The notes under the pieces are model-generated. The model saw only the letters and a list, made by a program, of their open reading frames with translations. It ran no database searches and was not told the origin of the DNA. From JAPOXR01 sp965214695 (GTDB lineage Bacteria > Pseudomonadota > Alphaproteobacteria > Rhodobacterales > Rhodobacteraceae): a DNA stretch of 64,000 nucleotides. Position numbers and translations under genes: made by a program. Shown piece by piece: positions 51,163-59,775 of the stretch (the stretch's first letter is position 1; every line of letters begins with the position of its first letter). The DNA lies in assembly GCA_965214695.1 (NCBI GenBank), contig OZ243967.1, forward strand, positions 1,674,001 through 1,738,000. The letters are read 5' to 3'.

Positions 51163-52202
51163 CCGGCAAGCTTGATGCGATCCTGCGGCCGCTGGCCTTC
51201 ATCCTGCTCGCCACCCTGCTGTGCGGGATCGTGTTCCAGATCGCCGGCTACTCCGCATTCCTGATGTTTGACAGCATACTGGACGGTGCGTTTCTCGGTC
51301 GTCGGTCACTTGAGAAGAGCCTCAGATGGGCGCTTCCATTGTTCATTACCGCGGTCGGGGTCGGGATTTCCTTTCGTTGCGGTTTTTTCAACATCGGAGC
51401 CCAGGGCCAGTTCTATATCGGCGCAATCTGCGCTGCATTCGCTGCGGAAATCATGGCTGGGGCACATCCTGCCATCGTTGTGCCCCTCGGAATGATGGCC
51501 GGAATGGCAGGCGGAGCGCTCTGGGCTTTCTGGCCGGGATATCTCCGACTTCGTTCGGGGTCCGACGAGGTCATCACCACCCTCATGGGCAACTTCATCG
51601 CCGGATTGATCCTGGTCTACGTCACTTCCGGTCCCCTGAAGGATCCGTCAGGATCGGGCCAGCAGGCGTCGACCCGGATCCTGCCGGACGAGTTGCGCAT
51701 CAGCGATGCCGGGGGTGTCTCGCCGACGATCATTGCCATCGCCGCAGCGGTGGGAATTGTCGGCTGGCTGGTGGTCAACCGGACCGCGTTCGGAGCCCTG
51801 GCGGGGCTGGCTGGCCGCAACCCGACGATGCTGAGACTCCAGGGAGGACGGATCTGGCAACTCGGCTTGGCGAGTTTTCTTGCCAGTGGAGCCTTGGCCG
51901 GCCTTGCCGGGTCGGTTGAATTGTTCGGCCCGAGCGGACGAATTGCCAGCGGGTCCCTGCCGGCCCATGGCTTTACTGCAATCCTGGTTGCGCTGGTCGC
52001 GAGCTACTCGGTCCTTGCCACCGCGGTGGCTGCCCTGTTCTTCGGCGGGTTGTTTTCGGCAGCATTGTTCCTGCCCATTCTCGCCGGTCTTCCGGCATCG
52101 GCAATCGACCTGTTCAATGCCACGGTTGCACTGTTGATCACGGCACGCCTTGCCCTTGGTGCCCGCCTCCATCGCTTTCTCGGAAATCGGCGCAATGATT
52201 GA
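51159..52202 (+). CDS. BMP/nucleoside-type ABC permease 1 (NupB/YufP-like)
   Basis: 347 residues, GTG start overlapping the ATPase stop by 4 bp. About ten membrane spans. Family motifs: GISFRCGFFNIGAQGQFYIG, GALWAFWPGYLRLRSGSDEVI, TLMGNFIAGLI, SGALAGLAGSVELFG and GFTAILVALVASYSV. Pairs with the permease at 52195-53097. Confidence 0.92.
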   Translation: MTGKLDAILRPLAFILLATLLCGIVFQIAGYSAFLMFDSILDGAFLGRRSLEKSLRWALPLFITAVGVGISFRCGFFNIGAQGQFYIGAICAAFAAEIMAGAHPAIVVPLGMMAGMAGGALWAFWPGYLRLRSGSDEVITTLMGNFIAGLILVYVTSGPLKDPSGSGQQASTRILPDELRISDAGGVSPTIIAIAAAVGIVGWLVVNRTAFGALAGLAGRNPTMLRLQGGRIWQLGLASFLASGALAGLAGSVELFGPSGRIASGSLPAHGFTAILVALVASYSVLATAVAALFFGGLFSAALFLPILAGLPASAIDLFNATVALLITARLALGARLHRFLGNRRND

Positions 52203-53097
52203 ATTCCATGAATTTGCTGTCGCCATTCTCCGGTCTGGCACGCCGCTTGTCTATGCCGCCATGGCTGGTGTCATCGTCCAGCGCTCCGGAATCTGGCATC
52301 TTGGACTGGAAGGGGTCATGATCATCGGGGCATGCGCCACGATTGTCGGGATCGTCCTGACCAATTCATTCGTGGCCGCAATCCTGGCAGCAATGGTCAG
52401 CTGCGTTGCGGTGTCGATCCTGCAGTGGTTCGTGATCGAAAAACTTCGGGCAAACCAGATTATCGTCGGCCTGGGAATTACCGGGATCGGAATTGGCGGA
52501 ACTGCATTTGCAGTTGAGATGATCTTCGGCAGCCTGGCTGCAGTCGGCGCACCTTTCGGCGTACCGCGGATCGGTGGCGATTTCGGACCCTATTCCGGAC
52601 TGTCAATTCTCGTGCTGGCCATGCCATTCATCGTGCTGGCCATCTGGATCCTCCTCACGAGGTCACGTTTCGGATTGCGGCTGGCGGCGGCTGGTGAACA
52701 CCCGTTTGCGGCCCGAAGTGTCGGCGCCAATCCATCCTTCATGCGGCTGGTGGCATTTGCCGTCGGCGGGATCCTGTGTGCGATGGCAGGGGCTGAACTG
52801 GCCGCCGGAAGCCTGCAAATCTTTACGCAAAACATGGTCGCGGGCCGTGGATTCATGGGCTTTGCCGCAGTGATCTTCGGCGGTGGACATCCTGTCGGCA
52901 GCGCGCTGGCGGCGATGTTCTTCAGCCTGGTCGGGGTGTTCGGAATTCGGATGCAGATTCACTTCGGTGCGTTCGTGTCCCACGAATTGTTGCTGTGCCT
53001 TCCCTATCTTGCCACCGTGCTCGGGATATGGATCACGTCTCGGAGCAGGGGAGGAGCACGCGCGGCCTCCCAGATTTCCGAATTGCGGGACCAGTAA
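52195..53097 (+). CDS. BMP/nucleoside-type ABC permease 2 (NupC/YufQ-like)
   Basis: 300 residues from ATG 52195, which overlaps the previous stop by 8 bp (ATGATTGA). Family motifs: GTPLVYAAMAGVIVQRSGIW, HLGLEGVMIIGACATIVG, RANQIIVGLGITGIGIGGTA, FGLRLAAAGEHPFAARSVG and GRGFMGFAAVIFGGGHPVGS. Completes the importer. Last gene of the operon starting at the glycosylase. Confidence 0.92.
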   Translation: MIEFHEFAVAILRSGTPLVYAAMAGVIVQRSGIWHLGLEGVMIIGACATIVGIVLTNSFVAAILAAMVSCVAVSILQWFVIEKLRANQIIVGLGITGIGIGGTAFAVEMIFGSLAAVGAPFGVPRIGGDFGPYSGLSILVLAMPFIVLAIWILLTRSRFGLRLAAAGEHPFAARSVGANPSFMRLVAFAVGGILCAMAGAELAAGSLQIFTQNMVAGRGFMGFAAVIFGGGHPVGSALAAMFFSLVGVFGIRMQIHFGAFVSHELLLCLPYLATVLGIWITSRSRGGARAASQISELRDQ

Positions 53098-53449
53098 CCC
53101 CCCGAATCCCGTGGGGTTGATCTGGGCACTTCACGCCATACTGCCCTTGCCAGGCACCGACCTCACGCCCGGGAAGTTGCCTGATTGGCCAAAACCGATC
53201 GCACGACCTGCACTTGGACACGGGCTGGCGGTGCACCGTTCCCTGGCCGCATGCGAGACGGGACAGGCTCGCCATCCTGGCCTTTCGCCCCAGGCAGATG
53301 CACCGGCCAACGGGCCGACACTCCCCGACAGGCGGAATCCGTGGAGCGAGCCCGGCAGCGAGAAATGGAACTGCGCACCGCCCTTGGGTGCGGCCGGGCG
53401 TGACCAACTTTGCCACGATCGGAACTCCTCGACTCGACAAGTCACATAT
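53098..53449. other. Intergenic region before the AAA_14/STAND operon
   Basis: About 350 bases without a gene. A weak hairpin (AACCCC ... GGGGTT) right after the permease stop may be a terminator. The last 50 bases become AT-rich and lead into the palindrome. No other feature seen. Confidence 0.5.
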
Positions 53450-53473
53450 CTATTGAGTAATTTTACTCAATAG
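53450..53473. promoter_or_regulatory. 24-bp near-perfect palindrome 14 bp upstream of the AAA_14/DUF4143 start
   Basis: Two perfect 11-base arms, CTATTGAGTAA and TTACTCAATAG, separated by TT. It is markedly AT-rich in GC-rich surroundings. The position next to the start codon suggests an operator for autoregulation or for a dimeric repressor. Confidence 0.65.
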
Positions 53474-53487
53474 GTTAGACAACCTGC

Positions 53488-54765
53488 ATGACAACCTATG
53501 CACGGCCCCAGATTACCACGCTCCTGGCCCGCCTGCGCGAAAGACCTCAACGGCTCATAATCGTCACTGGTCCCCGTCAAACGGGCAAGACCACGCTCAT
53601 TCACCAGCTCCGTGGACAATTGATGCGCCCGTCCCGGTATGTTGCGGTCGACGAGGCCGATCCTGCAACCCTTCCCCCGATTCCGGAGTTGGGCGACTCT
53701 CCGTCCACGCGTGCCGAGCGGCGATCGATTCCGCTCGACGGCCCGAGAGATGTCCGGTGGTTGGTCAGGCAGTGGGAACAGGCGCGACTGGATGCCGAAG
53801 GTTCTGAGCGGGGCCTGGTCCTGATGATCGACGAGATCCAGAACATCCCGAACTGGTCGGCGGCGGTCAAGGGGTTATGGGACGCCGATCGGCGATTCGA
53901 CCGGCCCCTGCACGTCATCCTGCTCGGCTCCGCACCTTTGCTCATGCAGCACGGGATGAGCGAGAGCCTTGCCGGCAGGTTTGAGACGGTTCACTTGACG
54001 CATTGGTCGTTTGCCGAAATGTCGGCAGCCTTCGGCTTCGATCTCCAGCAATACATCTATTTCGGGGGTTATCCGGGAGGTGCCTCGCTGATTGCGGAAC
54101 AGGGCCGATGGCGCGCCTTTATTGCCGAGGCATTGGTCGAGCCGAACATCGAGCGAGACATTCTTGCCATGCAGCGGGTGGACAAACCTGCCTTGCTGAA
54201 ACGGTTGTTCGAACTCTGCACCGAGTATTCAGGGCAGATACTGTCTTACAACAAGATGCTCGGCCAGCTTCAGGACGCCGGCAATACCACCACCCTGGCA
54301 CGCTACCTGGACCTCCTGTCGAATGCAGGCCTGATCGCGGGTCTTGCCAAGCATGCAATCGGCGCCCATCGAAGGAAATCCTCCAGCCCCAAGCTGAACG
54401 TCCTCAACACCGCACTCATGACCGCGGCTTCGGGCTACACCTTCGAGGAGGCCAGGGCCGACCGCAGCTATTGGGGCCGTCTTGTCGAAAGCTCGGTGGG
54501 CGCACATCTGTTCAATTCGGGGGTGCCGGAACATCGCCTGTATTACTGGCGCGAAAACGGCTGCGAAGTGGATTTTGTTCTGACGCGAGGCCGAAGACTC
54601 GTGGCCATCGAGGTGAAGAGCGGTGCACGCAGGACGCGGGCAGGCGGGCTTGATCGATTCGAGGAGCGATCCGACGTCCAGAAATCCATTGTCGTCGGCG
54701 AAGGAGGCGTTCCCCTGTCCGAGTTCCTGTCAACACCGGCCCGTGAATGGCTCGATGGTTCATGA
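53488..54765 (+). CDS. AAA_14 ATPase with C-terminal DUF4143 (PD-(D/E)XK-like) domain
   Basis: 425 residues. N-terminal P-loop ATPase: Walker A GPRQTGKT (28-35), Walker B GLVLMIDEIQNIPNW, sensor-like LLGSAPLLMQHGMSESLAGR, then FAEMSAAFGFDLQQYIYFGG. The middle winged-helix region has EYSGQILSYNKMLGQL and LARYLDLLSNAGLI. The C-terminal DUF4143 part has RLVESSVGAHLFNSG and ENGCEVDFVLTRGRRLVAIEVKSG, a D-x(n)-E-V-K nuclease-like core. These proteins are common, their function unsettled. The gene overlaps the giant STAND NTPase gene by 4 bp, so the two are very likely made together. Confidence 0.9.
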   Translation: MTTYARPQITTLLARLRERPQRLIIVTGPRQTGKTTLIHQLRGQLMRPSRYVAVDEADPATLPPIPELGDSPSTRAERRSIPLDGPRDVRWLVRQWEQARLDAEGSERGLVLMIDEIQNIPNWSAAVKGLWDADRRFDRPLHVILLGSAPLLMQHGMSESLAGRFETVHLTHWSFAEMSAAFGFDLQQYIYFGGYPGGASLIAEQGRWRAFIAEALVEPNIERDILAMQRVDKPALLKRLFELCTEYSGQILSYNKMLGQLQDAGNTTTLARYLDLLSNAGLIAGLAKHAIGAHRRKSSSPKLNVLNTALMTAASGYTFEEARADRSYWGRLVESSVGAHLFNSGVPEHRLYYWRENGCEVDFVLTRGRRLVAIEVKSGARRTRAGGLDRFEERSDVQKSIVVGEGGVPLSEFLSTPAREWLDGS

Positions 54766-57700
54766 CGACCCTTTTTCGACGAACATGTCGTGACATCGGC
54801 AATCACGACCCACGTTTCCATTCCGAGCCTCCATCCCGGCCTGTCGAGGACTGGAAGGACGAAGCGGCCTACGTGTTGCTTGGTGCTCCCGGCTCGGGCA
54901 AGACAACGATCTTCAGACAGCAGGCAGAGCGACAGGGTGGGCACTACGTCACTGCCCGCGACTTCCTGGCCTTCGACAACCGGCCCGAGTGGCAACAAAC
55001 GCCCCTCTTCATCGATGGGTTGGACGAGACACGGGCCGGATCAACCGATGGGCGTGCGCCAATGGATGGCATCCGTGTCAAACTCGACCGCTTGGGATGT
55101 CCCCGTTTTCGTCTCTCGTGTCGTGAGGCCGATTGGTTCGGAACCAATGACAGGAGCAATCTCGAAAAGGTGGCTCCCGGCGGCACCGTCAAGGTGCTCC
55201 GCATCGATCCTTTGACCGACCGGGAAATCCACGATTTCCTGCGCGAGGTTCTCGGAAACAGGGATCCGGACAGGTTTCTTGTCGAGGCCCGGGGAATGGG
55301 CCTCCAGGGATTGCTGGTCAATCCCCAGAGCCTGACGATGCTGGCGGCTGCCGTAGGGGCCGACGGGATTTGGCCCGAGACCAGGTCGCAGACATTCGAT
55401 ATGGCATGCCGAGCCCTGCTTGCAGAGCGCAATGACGAACATCGCCTTGCAGGTACCGACCCTGCCGACAACGCAGGCAAGGTCAAGGCCAGCGGGATGC
55501 TCTTGGCGGTGCAGCTTCTGACAGGCGCCGCCGGATTTGCACTGCCAGGCTCAGAGGGCGACCAGCATTTCATTGAACTCGATCAATTGCCGGGAGCCAG
55601 CCAGGAACTTCTTCGCTGTTGCCTGCAATCCAGGCTGTTCGAAGCTTCTGCCGAGTGCCGCATGGTTCCCGTTCACCGTCAGGTCGCGGAGTTCCTTGCC
55701 GCCAGGCACCTGGCCGCTCTTGTCGAGGACGGTCTGCCAGTCGGGCGCATTATTGCCCTGATCACCGGTTACGACGGCGCGGTGGTCTCCGAACTGCGCG
55801 GTCTGGCCGCGTGGCTCGCCGCTCTCAGCAAACCTGGGCGGGCGGAGGTGATCGCGAGCGATCCACTCGGTGCCGCCCTCTACGGCGACGCCAAACACTT
55901 CTCGCCGAAGGAAAAAATCCAGATCCTGGCCGGGATCGAACAGCAAGTCGCGGCAAACCCCCGCCTGATCACCATGGTCGAGCTGGATGCTCGCCTCGGC
56001 GACCTTGTCACCGGCAGCATGGAGTGCCGAATTCGCAAGATCCTGGCCGAGCCAGCGCGGGAGGATTCCTGGCAATCCTACATCGCCATCCTGCTTGAAG
56101 CGCTGCACCATGGCGAACAACTTCCGAAGCTTGCCGACTCGCTCATGGCGTTGATCCGGGATGGCACGAGATGGCCGAGGATTCGGGATCGTGCCGTGGA
56201 CGTATTCATGCGGCACCATCATGATGACATTGAGGCCCTCGCGGAGCTGAAGGCGTTGGCCGACGAGATCCATAGCGGACGGGTGACGGACCCCGACGAT
56301 GGCCTGCTTGGCCGCCTGCTGTCCACGCTATACCCGAAAGCGATATCAGCAGCGCAGATCATGCAATATCTCAGGGTCCCGAAAAAACCCGGCAACATCC
56401 TCGGCTACGAATTTTTCTGGATCAGGCACCTTCCCGGGAAATCGAACAGGGACCAGTTGGCCAAGCTTCTTGATGAGCTTGTCGAGTGCTACCCGTCACT
56501 GGTATCGGGCGACAGGGAACCCGGATTTTCCACGATCCCCGTTTCTCTGCTGCCTTCGACGTTGCTGGCCCGGTATCTTCGGTTGTCGGGGAATGACGTT
56601 GACCCGGCCCGGCTGTTCATTTGGCTGGAAACCATCGCCATCTCGGGCGATCGGACATATGGTCCAGACATCGATAGCCAGGAATTGAAGGAGATTTGCA
56701 ACTGGCTTGCAAGCCGCCCCGCTGTTTGGAAATCCTTGCTGGAGATGTGCCTGCTGCATTGCAGCCTACAGCCTGGCTGCAGCGAGGCTCGCCAGTTCCA
56801 AATCTGCATGGGCCAGGAAGAGCGTGGCAGGCTCCTTGGTATCACCCGGCCGCCGGATTTCGGAGTGTGGTGCCTCGATCAGGCAGTCGCTGCCGGGAGC
56901 CGGGTGATCGCCGAATGGTTCGTGGCCCAAGTTGCGGATTGCCTGCATTTCAGCCGCTGGGATGCGGGCCTGTCCCGCAAGGCAGTATCGGGGCGCCTGG
57001 CCGGCTCCGCCGGTCTCAAGGATGTATCTGACAGCAGAATGATCGAGCTGGAAGCCCTTTCCGCCAACAACGACATCTCCAAGTCCCGCCTGCAGGAGCG
57101 GCCGCGGACCCGGCGGTCGGACTGGCACGTGCATGTCAAACCATTCGAGGGCGAACTGCGCGCAGGGAGGGTAAGGCCCGCGCTTCTGCATCAACTCGCC
57201 ACGGCATATTTTGGCGGTTATCTCGACATACGGGGCAATTCACCGAGAGACAGGCTGAATGCTCTCCTGGCCAATGATGAAAACCTGGTCGACGCCGTAC
57301 TGTCCGGGTTTCGCAATACCTTGGTCCGGGATGATCTGCCTTCGATTGCCAGCGTCATGCGACTCGGACGCAAGAACCGAATACACCACCTCGCCTTGCC
57401 CTTCATGGCAGGAATGGAGGAATTGGCAAACGCCAGTCCATCCGGCCGGCTCAACCTGGATCACCGGAATTTGCGGCTTGCCCTGGCAATCCATTACACG
57501 GTCCCGATCTGGCCCACGGCACGGCAACCCGCCGACCGTCCGCCGCCCTGGTTTGCCTGGGCGCTTTCCAGCCACCCCGGGACCGCTGCCGATGTGCTCG
57601 TGCGGACTGCCCTCTCGAAACTGCGCAAGGGCGAGGAGTCTCCAGCGGGCATCCGTAAATTGGCGCACTCTCCGGACCATGCTCGCGTTGCCCACCTGGC

Positions 57701-58904
57701 CTCGATGCCGCTACTCGAACAATTCCCCGTGCGTTGTGCATCCGGGCAGTTGCGGAGTCTGGATCACCTGCTGTCGGCCGCAAGGCGACATTGTGACATC
57801 GACCCGCTCCTGGAATTGATCGACGAGAGGCATGACGACCGCCGAATGAGCGTGGCACAGCGCATCCATTGGCTTGTCGCTGGCTTGTGCATCGCACCTG
57901 AATCCTACGTCGAATTGCTGGAGAAAGATGTCGAAGGCAAGGAGCGCCGCGTTCGTTTCCTGGCAAATGCGGTGACCGGGCAATTCGGGAAGTCGCCAGG
58001 TCCGAATTGCAACCGGAGCGTGCCTGCACTTCGGCTGCTGATCCGACTGATCGGCTCCTCCTTCCGGCCATGTTCGCTCGATGCCGATTCCGATTCGGGA
58101 TTGGTGATGGTGACCCCGGAATTCAACGCCGCAGAGCGGGTACGGAACCTGATTGAGCATCTGGCGGCAATTTCGACTGAAGAGGCTTCGCGGGCGCTCG
58201 ACGCGTTATCGTCCGACAACCGGTTGCGTGCCTGGAATTCGCTGCTCGTGAAAGCCGTCCATCGGCAGCGGGAGGTTCGTCGGGAAGCTGCATTCGCCTA
58301 TCGTGATGTCGCACAGGTGCTCGCCACGCTCGATTGCGGTGCCCCGGCGAATGTCGCGGATTTGGCTGCACTGACCTACGACCATTTGCGGCAGGTCGCG
58401 CACGACATACGCGCCGGCAACACATCCGGTTGGCGGCAATTCTGGAATGTCGATCATCACCGAAGGCCGATTAATCCCCGCCCGGAGGATGTGTGTCGGG
58501 ACGCGCTGGTGCCGATTCTGCAGGAAAGGCTGCGCGGCCTCGGTATCGATGTCCAGCCGGAAGGGCGCTACGCCAATGAAAGGCGGGCAGACATTCGTGT
58601 TTCGTGTCCGGGATTCAACATCCCCGTGGAGATCAGGAGAAGCTGCAGTCGGGATCTCTGGAGTGCGTTGCAATCGCAGATGATTGCCCATTACAGCATC
58701 GATCCCAAGACCGGGGGGCATGGGATCTATCTCGTATTCTGGTTCGGGGACACCAGGACCTGCCGGCCCAGGCCGCCGGAGACAGGGCCGCCGGTAGCCG
58801 ATCCTTGCGATTTGGAAGATCGCCTGCAAGCGAGCATGCCTGCCGGCAAGAGACATGGGATTCGGATTTGCGTCATCGATGTCTCCGAGCCCGCTTCCAG
58901 GTAA
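54762..58904 (+). CDS. Giant STAND/NACHT-like NTPase with C-terminal PD-(D/E)XK-like domain (candidate defence protein)
   Basis: 1380 residues from ATG 54762, chosen because ATGA overlaps the previous stop. P-loop NTPase at the N-terminus: Walker A GAPGSGKT (41-48), Walker B TPLFIDGLDETR (80-91, NACHT-like D-G-x-D-E), FRLSCREADW and PLTDREIHDFL (arginine/helical part), LLVNPQSLTMLA. About 850 residues of helical repeat-like sequence follow. The last 130 residues look like a nuclease fold: LQERLRGLGIDVQPEG, RRADIRVSC (Asp1277), FNIPVEIRRS (Glu1290, Arg1292 where Lys is usual), MIAHYSIDPKTGGHGIYLVF. The architecture resembles Avs-type and NACHT defence ATPases, but the nuclease is C-terminal and its catalytic Lys is altered. 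Defence role is inferred from architecture. Confidence 0.87.
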   Translation: MTTLFRRTCRDIGNHDPRFHSEPPSRPVEDWKDEAAYVLLGAPGSGKTTIFRQQAERQGGHYVTARDFLAFDNRPEWQQTPLFIDGLDETRAGSTDGRAPMDGIRVKLDRLGCPRFRLSCREADWFGTNDRSNLEKVAPGGTVKVLRIDPLTDREIHDFLREVLGNRDPDRFLVEARGMGLQGLLVNPQSLTMLAAAVGADGIWPETRSQTFDMACRALLAERNDEHRLAGTDPADNAGKVKASGMLLAVQLLTGAAGFALPGSEGDQHFIELDQLPGASQELLRCCLQSRLFEASAECRMVPVHRQVAEFLAARHLAALVEDGLPVGRIIALITGYDGAVVSELRGLAAWLAALSKPGRAEVIASDPLGAALYGDAKHFSPKEKIQILAGIEQQVAANPRLITMVELDARLGDLVTGSMECRIRKILAEPAREDSWQSYIAILLEALHHGEQLPKLADSLMALIRDGTRWPRIRDRAVDVFMRHHHDDIEALAELKALADEIHSGRVTDPDDGLLGRLLSTLYPKAISAAQIMQYLRVPKKPGNILGYEFFWIRHLPGKSNRDQLAKLLDELVECYPSLVSGDREPGFSTIPVSLLPSTLLARYLRLSGNDVDPARLFIWLETIAISGDRTYGPDIDSQELKEICNWLASRPAVWKSLLEMCLLHCSLQPGCSEARQFQICMGQEERGRLLGITRPPDFGVWCLDQAVAAGSRVIAEWFVAQVADCLHFSRWDAGLSRKAVSGRLAGSAGLKDVSDSRMIELEALSANNDISKSRLQERPRTRRSDWHVHVKPFEGELRAGRVRPALLHQLATAYFGGYLDIRGNSPRDRLNALLANDENLVDAVLSGFRNTLVRDDLPSIASVMRLGRKNRIHHLALPFMAGMEELANASPSGRLNLDHRNLRLALAIHYTVPIWPTARQPADRPPPWFAWALSSHPGTAADVLVRTALSKLRKGEESPAGIRKLAHSPDHARVAHLASMPLLEQFPVRCASGQLRSLDHLLSAARRHCDIDPLLELIDERHDDRRMSVAQRIHWLVAGLCIAPESYVELLEKDVEGKERRVRFLANAVTGQFGKSPGPNCNRSVPALRLLIRLIGSSFRPCSLDADSDSGLVMVTPEFNAAERVRNLIEHLAAISTEEASRALDALSSDNRLRAWNSLLVKAVHRQREVRREAAFAYRDVAQVLATLDCGAPANVADLAALTYDHLRQVAHDIRAGNTSGWRQFWNVDHHRRPINPRPEDVCRDALVPILQERLRGLGIDVQPEGRYANERRADIRVSCPGFNIPVEIRRSCSRDLWSALQSQMIAHYSIDPKTGGHGIYLVFWFGDTRTCRPRPPETGPPVADPCDLEDRLQASMPAGKRHGIRICVIDVSEPASR

Positions 58905-59071
58905 GATGCAGGCTCGCCTGCAGCACGTGAATTTGGTGAGGAAACTCTCCGGCCGGACATGGGCACGCAACCGGATGTGGATCAAGGTACTGATTGGCGT
59001 GTCCCCGGTGGAGGCAGGATCGCCAGCCTGTTCGGCCGGCGATCCACGAGGCGGAAGCCGCTGGCCGGGCG

Positions 59072-59704
59072 TCAGGGCAGTTCGGTCAGCAGGTCGTCGG
59101 GGGCCGGCTGCAGGAGGCTGGCCGCGTCATCGACATTGCCGGTCAGCCACTGGTCGTAATTGCCGGGGTCGAGAATGACCGGCATCCGGTTGTGGATTTG
59201 CATGGCCAGGGCGTTGGGCCGGGTGGTGGCGATGGCAAATGTTCGCAGGGATTGCCTCTCGCCGCCGATCACCCCCTCGAAGCGGGTCCAGATGCCGGCA
59301 AAGGCGAATGTCTCGCCGGGCGCGACTGCATACCAGTGACGCCCGGTCGAGCTGCGGCGACTGAATTCGCAATAGGCGGTTGCCGGAACCAGGCAGCGCC
59401 GGTTGGCCAGGCTGCCGGCCCAGAAACCCGAGATGCCGATCCGGTCATCGCGGGCATTGGTGACCGCCTTGGGCAGGATCGGCTTGCCGGTGCGCCGCGA
59501 GGTTTGCGGAAGCAGGAACCCCCACTGCATTTCCGAGAGATGCCGGTCATTGTCAGTGTCAAGATGCAGCACCGCCGCCTGGCGTTTGGGCCAGTTCTCC
59601 GCCGCCGCGGACCAGTCGGCGCCCAAATGGTCGTTGGCCGGCAGGACGGCAAATATCCGCTGCATGGCCTCGCGGGCGGTTAGGTTGGAAAAGAGATTGC
59701 ACAT
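59072..59704 (-). CDS. SRAP-family DNA-protein crosslink protein (YedK/HMCES-like)
   Basis: 210 residues. All SRAP hallmarks: Cys2 after Met (forms the thiazolidine with abasic sites), QWGFLLP, the NARDD motif (Asn83), RRCLVPATAYCEF (Glu113) and IHNRMPVIL (His171). The family shields abasic sites in single-stranded DNA. Stand-alone gene on the opposite strand to the STAND operon. Confidence 0.92.
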   Translation of the reverse strand: MCNLFSNLTAREAMQRIFAVLPANDHLGADWSAAAENWPKRQAAVLHLDTDNDRHLSEMQWGFLLPQTSRRTGKPILPKAVTNARDDRIGISGFWAGSLANRRCLVPATAYCEFSRRSSTGRHWYAVAPGETFAFAGIWTRFEGVIGGERQSLRTFAIATTRPNALAMQIHNRMPVILDPGNYDQWLTGNVDDAASLLQPAPDDLLTELP

Positions 59705-59775
59705 TTTCTTCTGTCAGCCCTGCCCCATGACGCATCTGCATCTGTCTGTCCGGTCCAGTTGCGCATTTGCGTCCG

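Noticed and set aside
58206..58985. 259-residue open frame on the minus strand
   Set aside because: Covers the end of the giant NTPase gene in antisense; the plus-strand frame carries the nuclease-like motifs.
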